NCBI RefSeq assembly: GCF_039534165.1
Contig: NZ_BAAAUX010000019.1
Coordinates: forward strand, 310,001-374,000
DNA: 64,000 nt
From: Saccharopolyspora_D taberi
Lineage (GTDB): Bacteria; Actinomycetota; Actinomycetes; Mycobacteriales; Pseudonocardiaceae
Direction of reading: 5' to 3'
Shown here: positions 33,343 through 41,719 of the stretch, piece after piece
How positions within the stretch are numbered: position 1 is the first letter of the stretch
Layout: every line of letters begins with the position of its first letter
The notes under the pieces: model-generated
What the model was told of the DNA's origin: nothing
Databases searched by the model: none
Seen by the model: only the letters and a program-made list of their open reading frames with translations
Translations under genes and position numbers: made by a program

Positions 33343-35001
33343 TCACCGCACCTGGTCGTTGGCGATGACTCCCTCTCGCAGCATGCGGGTCAGCTCACGC
33401 CTGCGGATCTTCCGCGTCGCGGTGTAGGGCAGCTGCTCGTACCGGCACTGCACCACCGGCGCCATCGTCGGCAGGTCTCGGGTCGCCTGCTTCCACCGCA
33501 CCTCGTCCAACGGCTGTTCTCTCATCGTCGCCACCACCGGGACCGGCTGACCGTCCGCCCCCGCCACGATCACCACTTCGCGCAGTTCGTCCAGCCGGGA
33601 CATGAGGCGGTCCTCGATCTCCAGGTTGCTTTCCATCGACTCGATCTGGTCGACCTCCCGGTCCTGCAGGTACAACCGGCCCCATCGATCCAGGTAGCCC
33701 ATATCGCCCATCCGCCACCAGCCGTCGTGCACTTCCCTGGCGTAGCGATCCTCCTCGCCGAGGTAGGTCAGGATCTGGCTTGGGCCGCGCACCTCGATGT
33801 GGCCGGATCGGCCGACGCGCCGACGGCGACCGTCGAGGCCGACAATGCGCATCGAGATGAAGCCGAACAGCGGGAAGCCGACGCACTGCCCGACGGCGTT
33901 GGGGGCGCTGCGCCGCGTATACCAATTGCCTGATACCGGACCGATTTCCGACTGGCCGTAGAACCGGAAGAACAGCGGCTGGCGCCGGTGGGACGCATTC
34001 AGCATCCGGCTGATCGTCCTCGGGTGAATCGCGTCGAACGCCGCGTTGAAGATGCGCACGCTGGACAGTGGTGCGCCCGGAGCGTCGGCCAGCACCTCCC
34101 AGTCGACGAAGGTGTTGGGGTGGGTCTCCAGGAATCCCGGCCGGGTCCGCACCAGCAGCGGGCCGATCTTGGCCGGGTCCGGGTCAACGGCCACCACCAT
34201 CGAGTTTCCCCGGCTGAGGAACATCTCCAGCGCCATGTAGAACCGGGCGTGCACCAGGGTCATGCTCAGTGCGGCCTTCTCCCGGCCGCGGATCGGCCAG
34301 GCAATGAGCTTCTGCGGTGCTTGCCGGTGCCAAAAGCCCTCCGGGCAGTGCACGGCGAGCTTGGGCAATCCGGTGGTGCCCGAGCTGTGCGTGATCACCA
34401 TCGGGTCGCGCGGGCGCTGGCGCACCGGCTGACGCCGAGGTGCACCGGCGTGCGAACTCAGCGAGATCGCATCCGGCCGCGGCGCTCCCGCGGACAGCAG
34501 GACCGCCCGAGTGGTCTCGGCGACCGGTACGTCCCGTAGCTCGCCGTCCAGCGTGTCACCGTCCGTGATCAGCCACGGCTGGCCGATCCGGTCCAGCAGC
34601 TTGGCGACCACGTCCCCGTCCAGGGCCGGCGAGAGCAAGGCGGGCACGGCACCGATCCGGGCAGCCGCGCAGGCCAACAGCACGATGTCGAAGTTGTCGG
34701 TCTTGTAGATCGCCACCCGCTCGGACGGCCGAACCCCCGCCGCCCCCAGCCGCGCGGCCAGCTCGTCGACCATCTCGGCCAGCTGCGCGACCGTGAAGTG
34801 CAGCCCGTCGTCGGCGAAGCACTGCAACGGACGGTCGAGTTCCACTTCGGTCCCGGCGTGCTTGCGCGCGGCGTTGCTGAAGATCTCGCCGAGCCAGAGA
34901 CCTTTTCCGCTGAGAAGACGCCGAAACGCCGAATGCCACAGCCCGCCCAGCCGGATGAATCCGTCGTCGGCGCGGCCACGTCCGTTCTGCTTTAGGTTCA
35001 T
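33343..35001 (-). CDS. AMP-dependent acyl/aryl ligase
   Basis: A 552-residue member of the ANL adenylating family. The P-loop-like motif is ITHSSGTTGLPKL, the A5-type motif is FRFYGQSEIGPVSG, the hinge region is DGWWRMGDMGYLDRWGRLYLQDRE, and the C-terminal lysine motif is TATRKIRRRELTR. It has no carrier domain. It differs from the A domain next door in the A5 motif and in length, and looks more like an acyl-CoA synthetase. It could activate an indole-, benzoyl- or fatty-acid-type acid and transfer it to CoA, a carrier or an amine. The start ATG 35001 (MNLKQNGRG) is preceded by GAGGGG; the frame upstream is not conserved. It is the next gene after the second halogenase-like gene on the same strand. 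Confidence 0.78.
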   Translation of the reverse strand: MNLKQNGRGRADDGFIRLGGLWHSAFRRLLSGKGLWLGEIFSNAARKHAGTEVELDRPLQCFADDGLHFTVAQLAEMVDELAARLGAAGVRPSERVAIYKTDNFDIVLLACAAARIGAVPALLSPALDGDVVAKLLDRIGQPWLITDGDTLDGELRDVPVAETTRAVLLSAGAPRPDAISLSSHAGAPRRQPVRQRPRDPMVITHSSGTTGLPKLAVHCPEGFWHRQAPQKLIAWPIRGREKAALSMTLVHARFYMALEMFLSRGNSMVVAVDPDPAKIGPLLVRTRPGFLETHPNTFVDWEVLADAPGAPLSSVRIFNAAFDAIHPRTISRMLNASHRRQPLFFRFYGQSEIGPVSGNWYTRRSAPNAVGQCVGFPLFGFISMRIVGLDGRRRRVGRSGHIEVRGPSQILTYLGEEDRYAREVHDGWWRMGDMGYLDRWGRLYLQDREVDQIESMESNLEIEDRLMSRLDELREVVIVAGADGQPVPVVATMREQPLDEVRWKQATRDLPTMAPVVQCRYEQLPYTATRKIRRRELTRMLREGVIANDQVR

Positions 35002-35177
35002 CGCACGTACCCCTCGAATGCCACAGATATCGCAGAAGCCGCCGACAGCGCTGTCGCGACGATCACACAAATGGCGCCAAGTCTTTTGTCACGCAGGTGC
35101 AGACCGGCCGGGTCGGCCGCTGTTGAATACACCGCCGTTGATGTCCGGCCAGGTAAGCACCCGCATCCGCATCGCGG

Positions 35178-36848
35178 CTAGTACAGCTTCTTTCCCTTGG
35201 CCCGGGCCAGGAGTGCGTCCTTGGCGTTGTTGATGATCAGTTCGCGCAGCTTCGGGTCACCTTCGCGCTTTGCCCAACGCACCGTCTTGATGAACTGCTT
35301 CGGCGTGGGGCTGATGAAGCGCTGTTCCCGTTCGGCGAAACCGAAATGCTTGGCGATGAAGTCGGCCTCGCGCAGTTGGGTGTAGATGTTGTCGGCCGCC
35401 TGACGCGGGCTGAGCACGCCCTGCTCAACCGAGTCGACCTGGCTGACCATGGAACCGAAGAACTTGGCGAAACCATCGTGGTCCGGCCAGTACAACCCCA
35501 GGTGCGCCGGCTCCTCCAAAGCCATGAAGTGTTCGTCGCGGCCGTCCTTGGCGAACTTGGTGAGGGCACGGGACAGTCGATAGCTGCCGGCATTCGTACC
35601 AGCCGCCCAGGAACGGAACACGGCGGTCCACAGATCGTAGTCGCACCAGGAGATGAAGGCTGCGTTGACCAGCTCGTCGTTGTGGTCGAGCAGGCTCTGC
35701 TGCAACCGGTCGACGTACTCGAAGCGTTCGGCCGAGAAGTCGTCGTCCTTGACAGCGCGTATCAATCGCCAGGACAGGGAGTTCACCGCCTCCGCGGTGT
35801 TGGACATACCGCGGGAGAACAGCGGGTCGATGAAGCCGGCCGCGTGCGCGAGCAGGCACCACCGGTCGCCCACGGTCTTGCTTGACGAGTACTGCAGCCG
35901 AGGCGTCGAAATCCATTCCCGCGTCGGCTTGGCGCCCTCGTACTGCCGGGCGATGTCCGGGAACCGTGCGGCGTGCCGGTAGAAATCCTCCTCAGGTGAG
36001 ATATCGGTGGGCTTGGGGTACCGGCGCTCGTCGAGGGTCAAACCCACGCTGCACAGCGGATTGCTCGACACTTTGTTGTTGTCGAAGGCAATGACCCAGA
36101 ACCAGCCCCGTTCGAACATGTGGTGGACAGTGCCTTCGTACCACGCTGTCGGCGGCCGGTGCTCGCGCGGGCGGTTCAGCACTTTGTCCGTTGGCGTGAC
36201 GTCAAGCATGTGGTTCCACAGGGACCGGGAATGGTGCTTGAACCGGCAAGGGTCTTCCCGCAGTCCGAACTTCTCCGCCAGCGGGGAGCGGAAACCGCTG
36301 GCATCCACCAGATAACGGGCGCGGAACTGCTCGCCGTTGACGGTACCGATGGTCACGCCGGAGTCGTCGAAGTCCACATCGGCCACTCGGCAGTTCTGCC
36401 GTGCTGTGCAGCCATAGCGTATCGCGACCTGGAACAGGTAGGCGTCGGTGTCCTGCCGATACAGATGCGCGGCCTCGTGCAGCAGCCCGGGGGTGGTGAA
36501 CTGGCTGACCTCTTGCGGGTTCTGCGGCTGGTTCTCGTGATGCAGCAGGAAGCCGAAGTTCTTCTTGACCCCGAAGGTGTTACCGATGGTGCGGCTCGCG
36601 TCGGTGAAGGTCGCCAACGCTTTGATCTCCGGGACGTCATATCGATCAGCGAGGATCCGCAGAGTGAGCAGGGTGTAGGGGATGGTCGACTCGCCGATGG
36701 CGAACCTGGGGTGCTGGCCGGCGTCGATGAGCAGGACCTTGACACCCTGACGGGCCAGGATGGCGCCGAGCATCGACCCGCCGATACCGGTACCGAGAAT
36801 CGCGACGTCGTAGGGTGTCTTGTCGTTGCTGTGACGTTGCAGGTTCAT
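35178..36848 (-). CDS. halogenase-like FAD-dependent oxidoreductase
   Basis: A 556-residue flavoprotein of the flavin-dependent halogenase superfamily but far from the tryptophan group. It has GTGIGGSMLGAILAR for FAD binding (about 19-33), a candidate active-site lysine in FGVKKNFGF (95-96), RGWFWVIAF as a variant of the WxWxIP motif, and FIDPLFSRG, which fits the Fx.Px.Sx.G tunnel motif of halogenases. It has a long helical C-terminal domain with a WAKREGDPKLRELIINNAKD tail. Relatives of this shape act on carrier- or CoA-bound or phenolic substrates, or are misnamed halogenases that perform oxidation. So the cluster may make two halogenation events, or one halogenation plus one flavin oxidation. 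The start is ATG 36848. Confidence 0.75.
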   Translation of the reverse strand: MNLQRHSNDKTPYDVAILGTGIGGSMLGAILARQGVKVLLIDAGQHPRFAIGESTIPYTLLTLRILADRYDVPEIKALATFTDASRTIGNTFGVKKNFGFLLHHENQPQNPQEVSQFTTPGLLHEAAHLYRQDTDAYLFQVAIRYGCTARQNCRVADVDFDDSGVTIGTVNGEQFRARYLVDASGFRSPLAEKFGLREDPCRFKHHSRSLWNHMLDVTPTDKVLNRPREHRPPTAWYEGTVHHMFERGWFWVIAFDNNKVSSNPLCSVGLTLDERRYPKPTDISPEEDFYRHAARFPDIARQYEGAKPTREWISTPRLQYSSSKTVGDRWCLLAHAAGFIDPLFSRGMSNTAEAVNSLSWRLIRAVKDDDFSAERFEYVDRLQQSLLDHNDELVNAAFISWCDYDLWTAVFRSWAAGTNAGSYRLSRALTKFAKDGRDEHFMALEEPAHLGLYWPDHDGFAKFFGSMVSQVDSVEQGVLSPRQAADNIYTQLREADFIAKHFGFAEREQRFISPTPKQFIKTVRWAKREGDPKLRELIINNAKDALLARAKGKKLY

Positions 36849-36916
36849 CGCTTCATACTCCGTCCACGATTGTGGTGCCCGGCCGAGAAGATGGACACGT
36901 TGACCTGTTGTTGCTG

Positions 36917-37531
36917 TCAGGCACTGTTGGTTGGTCTTCCCATCCCGTTCGGAAGCGCTGCTTCCGGCCAGTTGGAATAGTCACGTTGCCAGTACATGAG
37001 CGGACGACCGGTCAGCGGGGGCTCGCCGCCTACGATCGCGCCGACCAGGACGGCATGATCGCCGACCTCGAGGTCGGCCACGATGCGGCATTCCGCGTAC
37101 GCCAGCACGTCGGTGGTCAGCAGCGGTAGTTTGAGCACGGCGCTCGATTCCCAGAACACTCCGTCGAACTTGCTGGCGGAGCGAGAAGCGAACAATTGAG
37201 ACACCTGGCTGCGATCCTCGCGCAGGATGTTGACCACAAATCCACGGCTGTCGCGCAGCGCGTGCAGACTTTCTTTGAGCAAGTCGACGCACACCATCAG
37301 CAGCGGTGGGTCCTGGGACAGACTGCAGACCGCGTTGCAGGTCAGCCCGCGCGGCTCGTTGTCCTTGTCGATCGCACTGATCACACAAACGCCGGTCGGC
37401 AGGCTTCCCATAATCGCACGAAAGGTACCGATGTCCACCGGTTGCAGGCCGTTGCCCATCGAGGCGAGCGAGACAATGCTGGACTGGACTGGAGTAGTCG
37501 GGTGCTCCGACGGGTCGTCGAGCATTGGCAT
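36917..37531 (-). CDS. flavin reductase of the halogenase partner type
   Basis: A 204-residue flavin reductase (RebF/HpaC-like fold) that makes the FADH2 used by the two-component flavoenzymes nearby. The family pattern is seen in FRAIMGSLPTGVCVISAIDKD, LTCNAVCSLSQDPPLLMVCV, and FVVNILREDRSQVSQLFA, with GDHAVLVGAIVGGE in the second half. The start at ATG 37531 is preceded by AGGAGAGG. It is the first gene after a 370-base gap and leads a run of minus-strand genes down to the tryptophan halogenase. Confidence 0.88.
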   Translation of the reverse strand: MPMLDDPSEHPTTPVQSSIVSLASMGNGLQPVDIGTFRAIMGSLPTGVCVISAIDKDNEPRGLTCNAVCSLSQDPPLLMVCVDLLKESLHALRDSRGFVVNILREDRSQVSQLFASRSASKFDGVFWESSAVLKLPLLTTDVLAYAECRIVADLEVGDHAVLVGAIVGGEPPLTGRPLMYWQRDYSNWPEAALPNGMGRPTNSA

Positions 37532-37753
37532 GACCTCTCCTCTTCGGTACTGAGGGACGGCGGTCGAAGAAAGCACCTGCTATCAGTATTCAGCCACGCG
37601 TAAACAACCGTTTCAAGGGTAATCTAAATTCTTGCGTTACAGGTCGTCAAGATCGGGCCGATGGAAAGCTTCTCGCTCAGCAGCTCGCCGGCCTTACTCG
37701 ACCCGCGTGGAGCTGTGCAGCGGTGGTGCCGAGCCGTCCTTGCCTACGCTTGC

Positions 37754-37790
37754 GGGTGGTCGACTGACGATTTTGCACAGTCGACCACCC
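37754..37790. terminator. 13-bp perfect hairpin in the 37.53-37.90 kb gap
   Basis: GGGTGGTCGACTG (37754-37766) pairs perfectly with CAGTCGACCACCC (37778-37790) around an 11-base loop. It lies about 110 bases beyond the stop of the acyl-CoA-dehydrogenase-like gene and upstream of the flavin reductase, so it probably separates their transcripts. The rest of this 370-base gap has an AT-richer part near 37590-37640 that may carry the flavin reductase promoter. I see no gene in it. Confidence 0.5.
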
Positions 37791-37901
37791 GGCACATCTT
37801 GCGGACCGCATTTGTTGAAGGATCACCGAAAGCTGCGGCCTGCTGGGTCGGATCCCGGATCACTCCCGGCTCGCCATGCTCAGACGCGAAGCCGCGGACC
37901 A

Positions 37902-39086
37902 TTAACCGACCGGGTCCAACCCCAGAGCGATACGGCCGGTGAAGAAGTGCTGACGTTTCTCCTGAAGAGGGTGGTACCGGCTTGCGTGCACGTCACGCAG
38001 CAGGCGTTCCAGCCCAACGCCGCGAAAATAGGCGCCTCCACCCGCTACCTCAAACGCCTTCTCCACGGTTTTGATGCAGGAGTTGGCAGCGATTGTCTTG
38101 CGGACCATCACGGCGTCGGCAGTCGCGACGGTCGGTTCGAACGCGTAGTCGTCGCACAGGTCCACCAGGTTCTGCACCGCGAGCTGTGCGGTCACCAAGC
38201 TGTTTTCCATCTCGCCGAGCAAGTACGACAGATTGGGGTCGAAACCCCTCTTGATCTTCTTGCGCGCGATGCCGAGCGCGATATTTGAGGCAGCTTCCGC
38301 GAGACCGGTGTAAACCGACATGATCAGCGGCTGGGAGATTGCGGCGACGATGGTGAAGAAGGCGTGCCATCTGCCCTTTGGGCGGCGCAGCCAGACGTCG
38401 CTCTCCGGCACGAAGACATTCTCAAGCAAGATGTCGTTGGAGCCGGTGGCGCGCATCCCCATGGTTCGCCAGTTGTTCAGTACGGTCACGCCTTCGCCGG
38501 CAATGGTTACTGGAAAGTGCAGCGCGGTCGGTCCTTCTTCGGGATCTTCGTACACCGCACTGGTGAGAAGCAGCGTGCCGGCCGGAGAGCCGCTGCCGAA
38601 GACTTTGCGCCCGGTGACGCGGTAGCCACCCTCCACTTTTTCGGCCGTGCCGGAGGAGTCGATCCAGTCCGAAGCCCCGGTGCCCACCAGGACGATCTCG
38701 TCCTGAGCGACACGTCGCAGCAACGGCTCCACCGGTTCTCCCTGACGCCAGCGCCACACACTCGTGCCGAGGAGGTGGGTGTGCATCGACAGCGCGAGCG
38801 CGGTGGAAGCGCAGTGCCGGGCCAGCTCGCGCAGCATGGCACTCAGCTCCGGGTGCGAGGCACCGCCCCCACCCAACTCCGCCGGCACACCGGCGGACAG
38901 GAAACCGTGTGCCTTCAGCTCGGCGTAGTTCTCGGCAGCGAATGCGTCTGTCGCGTCATTCTCAACCGCCCGCGCCGCGAACCCTGGCCCGACTTCGCGT
39001 GCCAAGGCCACCCAGTCCGTGCGACGCGGCGCAGCCTGTGCTCCGTCCACAACGCGCGTCGATGAGCTCATTGCATCTTCAGTCAT
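37902..39086 (-). CDS. acyl-CoA dehydrogenase-like enzyme
   Basis: A 394-residue enzyme with the full acyl-CoA dehydrogenase fold. The N-terminal helical domain has GVPAELGGGGASHPELSAML, the middle beta domain has YRVTGRKVFGSGSP and NNWRTMGMRATGSNDILLENV, and the C-terminal helices end with GGGAYFRGVGLERLLRDVHASRYHPLQE. In antibiotic clusters such enzymes desaturate acyl-carrier or CoA thioesters, oxidise prolyl groups, or act as flavin monooxygenases; this sequence alone does not tell which. The start is placed at ATG 39086 (MTEDAMSSS) behind GGGAGAGCC. It is separated from the flavin reductase by a hairpin, so it may be transcribed with the antiporter gene upstream. Confidence 0.82.
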   Translation of the reverse strand: MTEDAMSSSTRVVDGAQAAPRRTDWVALAREVGPGFAARAVENDATDAFAAENYAELKAHGFLSAGVPAELGGGGASHPELSAMLRELARHCASTALALSMHTHLLGTSVWRWRQGEPVEPLLRRVAQDEIVLVGTGASDWIDSSGTAEKVEGGYRVTGRKVFGSGSPAGTLLLTSAVYEDPEEGPTALHFPVTIAGEGVTVLNNWRTMGMRATGSNDILLENVFVPESDVWLRRPKGRWHAFFTIVAAISQPLIMSVYTGLAEAASNIALGIARKKIKRGFDPNLSYLLGEMENSLVTAQLAVQNLVDLCDDYAFEPTVATADAVMVRKTIAANSCIKTVEKAFEVAGGGAYFRGVGLERLLRDVHASRYHPLQEKRQHFFTGRIALGLDPVG

Positions 39087-39172
39087 CCTTACGGCTCTCC
39101 CGTTCCTCACGGCTATCGCTGTTCTTCCTGCCAGCCCGTTGTCCCGGGCTCAATTCCGGGGAGCTGGTTCGG

Positions 39173-40612
39173 TCATCTGACCAGGCCGTCGGGCTCACGC
39201 ACACTCGGCTCGTTCTGCAGGTTTGCCCGGCGCGGGGTGAACAGCTTTATCAACGGTCCGGTTGTCGCCGTGGTGATCAGTGCCACCAGGACGAGGACGG
39301 TGAATCCCAGCGTGTTGATGATCTGACTCTGCAGGCCGATCGTGGCCACGACGAGCTCCGTGACACCACGGCAGTTCATCAGGGCGCCGAGCCGCAACGC
39401 ATCACTCGACGGCATTCCCGCAAGCCGGGAGGCGCCAGCCGTCCCGACGAACTTGGTGACGATGGCAACGAGCAGCACCACGCCGAACAGCAACCAGTGA
39501 ACCGGGGAATCACCCAGTAGCCCGATGGACGTGCTCAGGCCCACTCCCGCGAAGAACAACGGCAGCAAGACGAGCACCGTGAATCCGTGCAATTGGCGAA
39601 TTATCTGCGTTACCACGGCAGATCCGCGGGGAACCGCGAGACCGAAAAGGAAAGCCCCGATCACCGGGTGCATGCCGATGAGATGGGTGACGGCGGCGAA
39701 CGCGATCGCGCCGGACAGCAACAGCGGAAGAAGAAGCTGGTCGGCGGCCTGGTACCGACTCGCGTACCGCAGCACCCAGGTCAGCGCCGGGCGGACGAGA
39801 AGCACGACGAAGGCCGTCAGCAACGCGGCGACGAACACAGTGGTCATGATCTGTCCGGTGCCGCCGCTTCCGGTGGCGGCGAGAATGACGGTCAACGCCA
39901 GCCATGCGATGCCGTCGCCAATGGCGGCGGAGGTCAGCGCGACCACACCCAGCTCTTTGCCGTCCAACCGCAGGTCGACCAGGATCCTCGCCAGCACGGG
40001 AACCGCCGTGATGGACACCGCCAGGCCGAAGAACAGCAGATAGATCACCGAGTGCGGGACCGGTCCGGCCAACATCGGCTGTACCAGCGCCGCGATGGCC
40101 ATCCCACCGGCGAAAGGTAGACCGATACCGCCGACGACGACGAACCCGACGGCCTTGCGGTGCACACGTGCGTGGTGCACATGCAGCTCGCAGCCGAGCA
40201 TGAACATGAAGGTCACCAGCCCGAGCTGAGCCGCCATCTCCAGTGCCGCCACCACTTCGGGAGGGAACATCCAGGCGCGGCCGTCCGGCCACAGCGCCCC
40301 GAACACCGACGGTCCCAGCACGATTCCGCCGAGAATCTCTCCGACCACGCCAGGCTGACCGAGCTTCCGCAGCAGCCCGCCCATCAGGTGGCAGAGCAGG
40401 ACGATCAACGCCAACGCGATCAAGAACCGCGCGAGCGGGTCGATGTGGGCGACACCCACGAACGCCTGCGGCAGGAACAACCTCCCCGCCACGACCAGCC
40501 CGGTCAGGATCAGCGCTCCTCCGATCAGTGCAAGAAGGCGCCGACTGCCACCAAGGCCGCGGTAGCTGGTCGCGGCCTCGTTCACTGCCCGATCTTGTTC
40601 GTCCACCAACAC
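39173..40612 (-). CDS. cation/proton antiporter, CPA2 family
   Basis: A 479-residue membrane protein with about 12-13 helices after a short cytoplasmic N-terminus. Hallmarks are LGQPGVVGEILGGIVLGPSV in an early helix, TFMFMLGCELH, AVSITAVPVLARILVD, TSAAIGDGIAWLAL with the buried Asp of CPA2 transporters, and LMNCRGVTELVVA late in the protein. CPA2 proteins exchange Na+ or K+ for H+. Genes of this kind are frequent companions of StrR-type regulators in glycopeptide-like clusters, where they may help export or pH balance. It begins at GTG 40612 and points the same way as the biosynthetic genes. Confidence 0.87.
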   Translation of the reverse strand: MLVDEQDRAVNEAATSYRGLGGSRRLLALIGGALILTGLVVAGRLFLPQAFVGVAHIDPLARFLIALALIVLLCHLMGGLLRKLGQPGVVGEILGGIVLGPSVFGALWPDGRAWMFPPEVVAALEMAAQLGLVTFMFMLGCELHVHHARVHRKAVGFVVVGGIGLPFAGGMAIAALVQPMLAGPVPHSVIYLLFFGLAVSITAVPVLARILVDLRLDGKELGVVALTSAAIGDGIAWLALTVILAATGSGGTGQIMTTVFVAALLTAFVVLLVRPALTWVLRYASRYQAADQLLLPLLLSGAIAFAAVTHLIGMHPVIGAFLFGLAVPRGSAVVTQIIRQLHGFTVLVLLPLFFAGVGLSTSIGLLGDSPVHWLLFGVVLLVAIVTKFVGTAGASRLAGMPSSDALRLGALMNCRGVTELVVATIGLQSQIINTLGFTVLVLVALITTATTGPLIKLFTPRRANLQNEPSVREPDGLVR

Positions 40613-40801
40613 GCCGCTGAACCCCCCTCATTCTGTGGCGAATGGAAATTTGATCCGCGTTGAACACGCGGGTCCAGCAAAGGACTGGTATCCGCTCGAC
40701 AAACAGGGAAAGAATACTCCGGCGGTTGCGCGCGAGGCAGGCACCAACCAGCGTTTGCCCGCCTCGCCCGATGACACCGGACTACTTCAGCACCCGGGCC
40801 A

Positions 40802-41308
40802 CTACCTGACGCTCAGCTTGCCGATGTACTGCGCCGCACCCTGCATTCCTCTCAAATTCCCGGTGGCCTGCAGGTAGCCGGAAGAACCGTCCCATTTCCC
40901 GGTGCCACCGGTGATCTCGCAGAGGAAGACGAACTCGCCATCGCCTCCCGGGGCAGTGTTGAGCAGTGAATCCTCGACGCAGGCGATGTCTCCGTGCTTG
41001 TCGTGAATGGAGAAGTTTCCGTTGATCAGCATCATGCCCGGCTGCGAAGTCGGCGTGATGCTGTTCCCGACGAACTCAGCCGATCCCTGGATGGTTCCCT
41101 CGAAGGTGGCGACAAAGCACCTGCCGACCGGCGACGTGCACGCGGGCCCGGTGATGGTCTGACTCCTGATCGAGCCGTGAGCCTGGAGGGACTCGGGACC
41201 TGCCTCCGTCTGGTTGGCGGCCACACCCACCCCCAGCACAACAGCAAGAACAACTGTCAACGACACGTACAGAATCGGACGTACCCGGCGAAAGCTTGAT
41301 TTCGACAC
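40802..41308 (-). CDS. secreted or membrane-anchored beta-rich protein, unknown
   Basis: A 168-residue protein with a basic N-terminus and one hydrophobic segment (LYVSLTVVLAVVLGVGVAAN) that is either a signal peptide or an anchor. The exported part is beta-rich with four cysteines (GPACTSPVGRCFVATFEG, IACVEDS, VFLCEITGG) likely to form two disulfides, and repeated G-T-G-K/W-D-G turns as in small lipocalin- or allene-oxide-cyclase-like barrels. I chose GTG 41308 because GGGGGGAG lies 8 bases upstream; the frame runs 15 codons further. No precise family is recognised. It follows a 9-bp hairpin terminator that isolates it from the gene behind. Confidence 0.65.
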   Translation of the reverse strand: MSKSSFRRVRPILYVSLTVVLAVVLGVGVAANQTEAGPESLQAHGSIRSQTITGPACTSPVGRCFVATFEGTIQGSAEFVGNSITPTSQPGMMLINGNFSIHDKHGDIACVEDSLLNTAPGGDGEFVFLCEITGGTGKWDGSSGYLQATGNLRGMQGAAQYIGKLSVR

Positions 41309-41383
41309 TGAGGTAACTCCCCCCTGGTCCTGGCGTCCGTGGTGGGCACTCATGATTTGGGGTACAGAGGATCGGCTCGTGAT

Positions 41384-41408
41384 GGTCCGCCCACACTACG
41401 GGCGGACC
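41384..41408. terminator. 9-bp hairpin terminator
   Basis: GGTCCGCCC (41384-41392) pairs with GGGCGGACC (41400-41408) around a 7-base loop, 26 bases past the stop of the minus-strand small membrane protein gene (41434). It lacks a T-run but is well placed to end the NmrA-type operon. Confidence 0.55.
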
Positions 41409-41433
41409 GAGTATCCGATGGGAACTCCGTGCA

Positions 41434-41718
41434 TCACGACTTTGCCGATGACTTGATCCGCGCCGCGCGTTTCAGCGCGCTCGTGACCGCGGGGACCAGT
41501 ACGTAGACCATGATCGGCACGAGTACGACGGTCAGGACGAGCGTGCGCAGCGGCAGGGCGAGCTGCGACAGGCCGAGTTGTTCGAAGAGCCACAACGCGA
41601 GGGTCAGGGCCGGATAGATCGACAGCCACATGGTGAGCATTTGAACCAGGCGATGACCACCGCGTCCGCCGGTGGTCATGTCGCGCCTGGTCGAACCGTG
41701 CTCCGACTTCCCGAGCAC
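41434..41718 (-). CDS. small two-helix membrane protein
   Basis: A 94-residue protein with two hydrophobic segments: LTMWLSIYPALTLALWLF and LRTLVLTVVLVPIMVYVLVPAV. It is followed by a basic tail (KRAARIKSSAKS), so both ends are probably cytoplasmic. It starts at GTG 41718 with GGAGG 7 bases upstream, inside the end of the NmrA-type gene, so the two are co-transcribed. No family name is assigned; similar small proteins commonly accompany NAD(P)-binding genes of this type in actinomycetes. Confidence is in the gene, not in a function. Confidence 0.6.
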   Translation of the reverse strand: MLGKSEHGSTRRDMTTGGRGGHRLVQMLTMWLSIYPALTLALWLFEQLGLSQLALPLRTLVLTVVLVPIMVYVLVPAVTSALKRAARIKSSAKS

Positions 41719-41719
41719 G

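Noticed and set aside
37661..37942. 93-residue plus-strand frame in the gap before the flavin reductase
   Set aside because: It spans the 13-bp hairpin, has no ribosome-binding site and shows no protein-like pattern.
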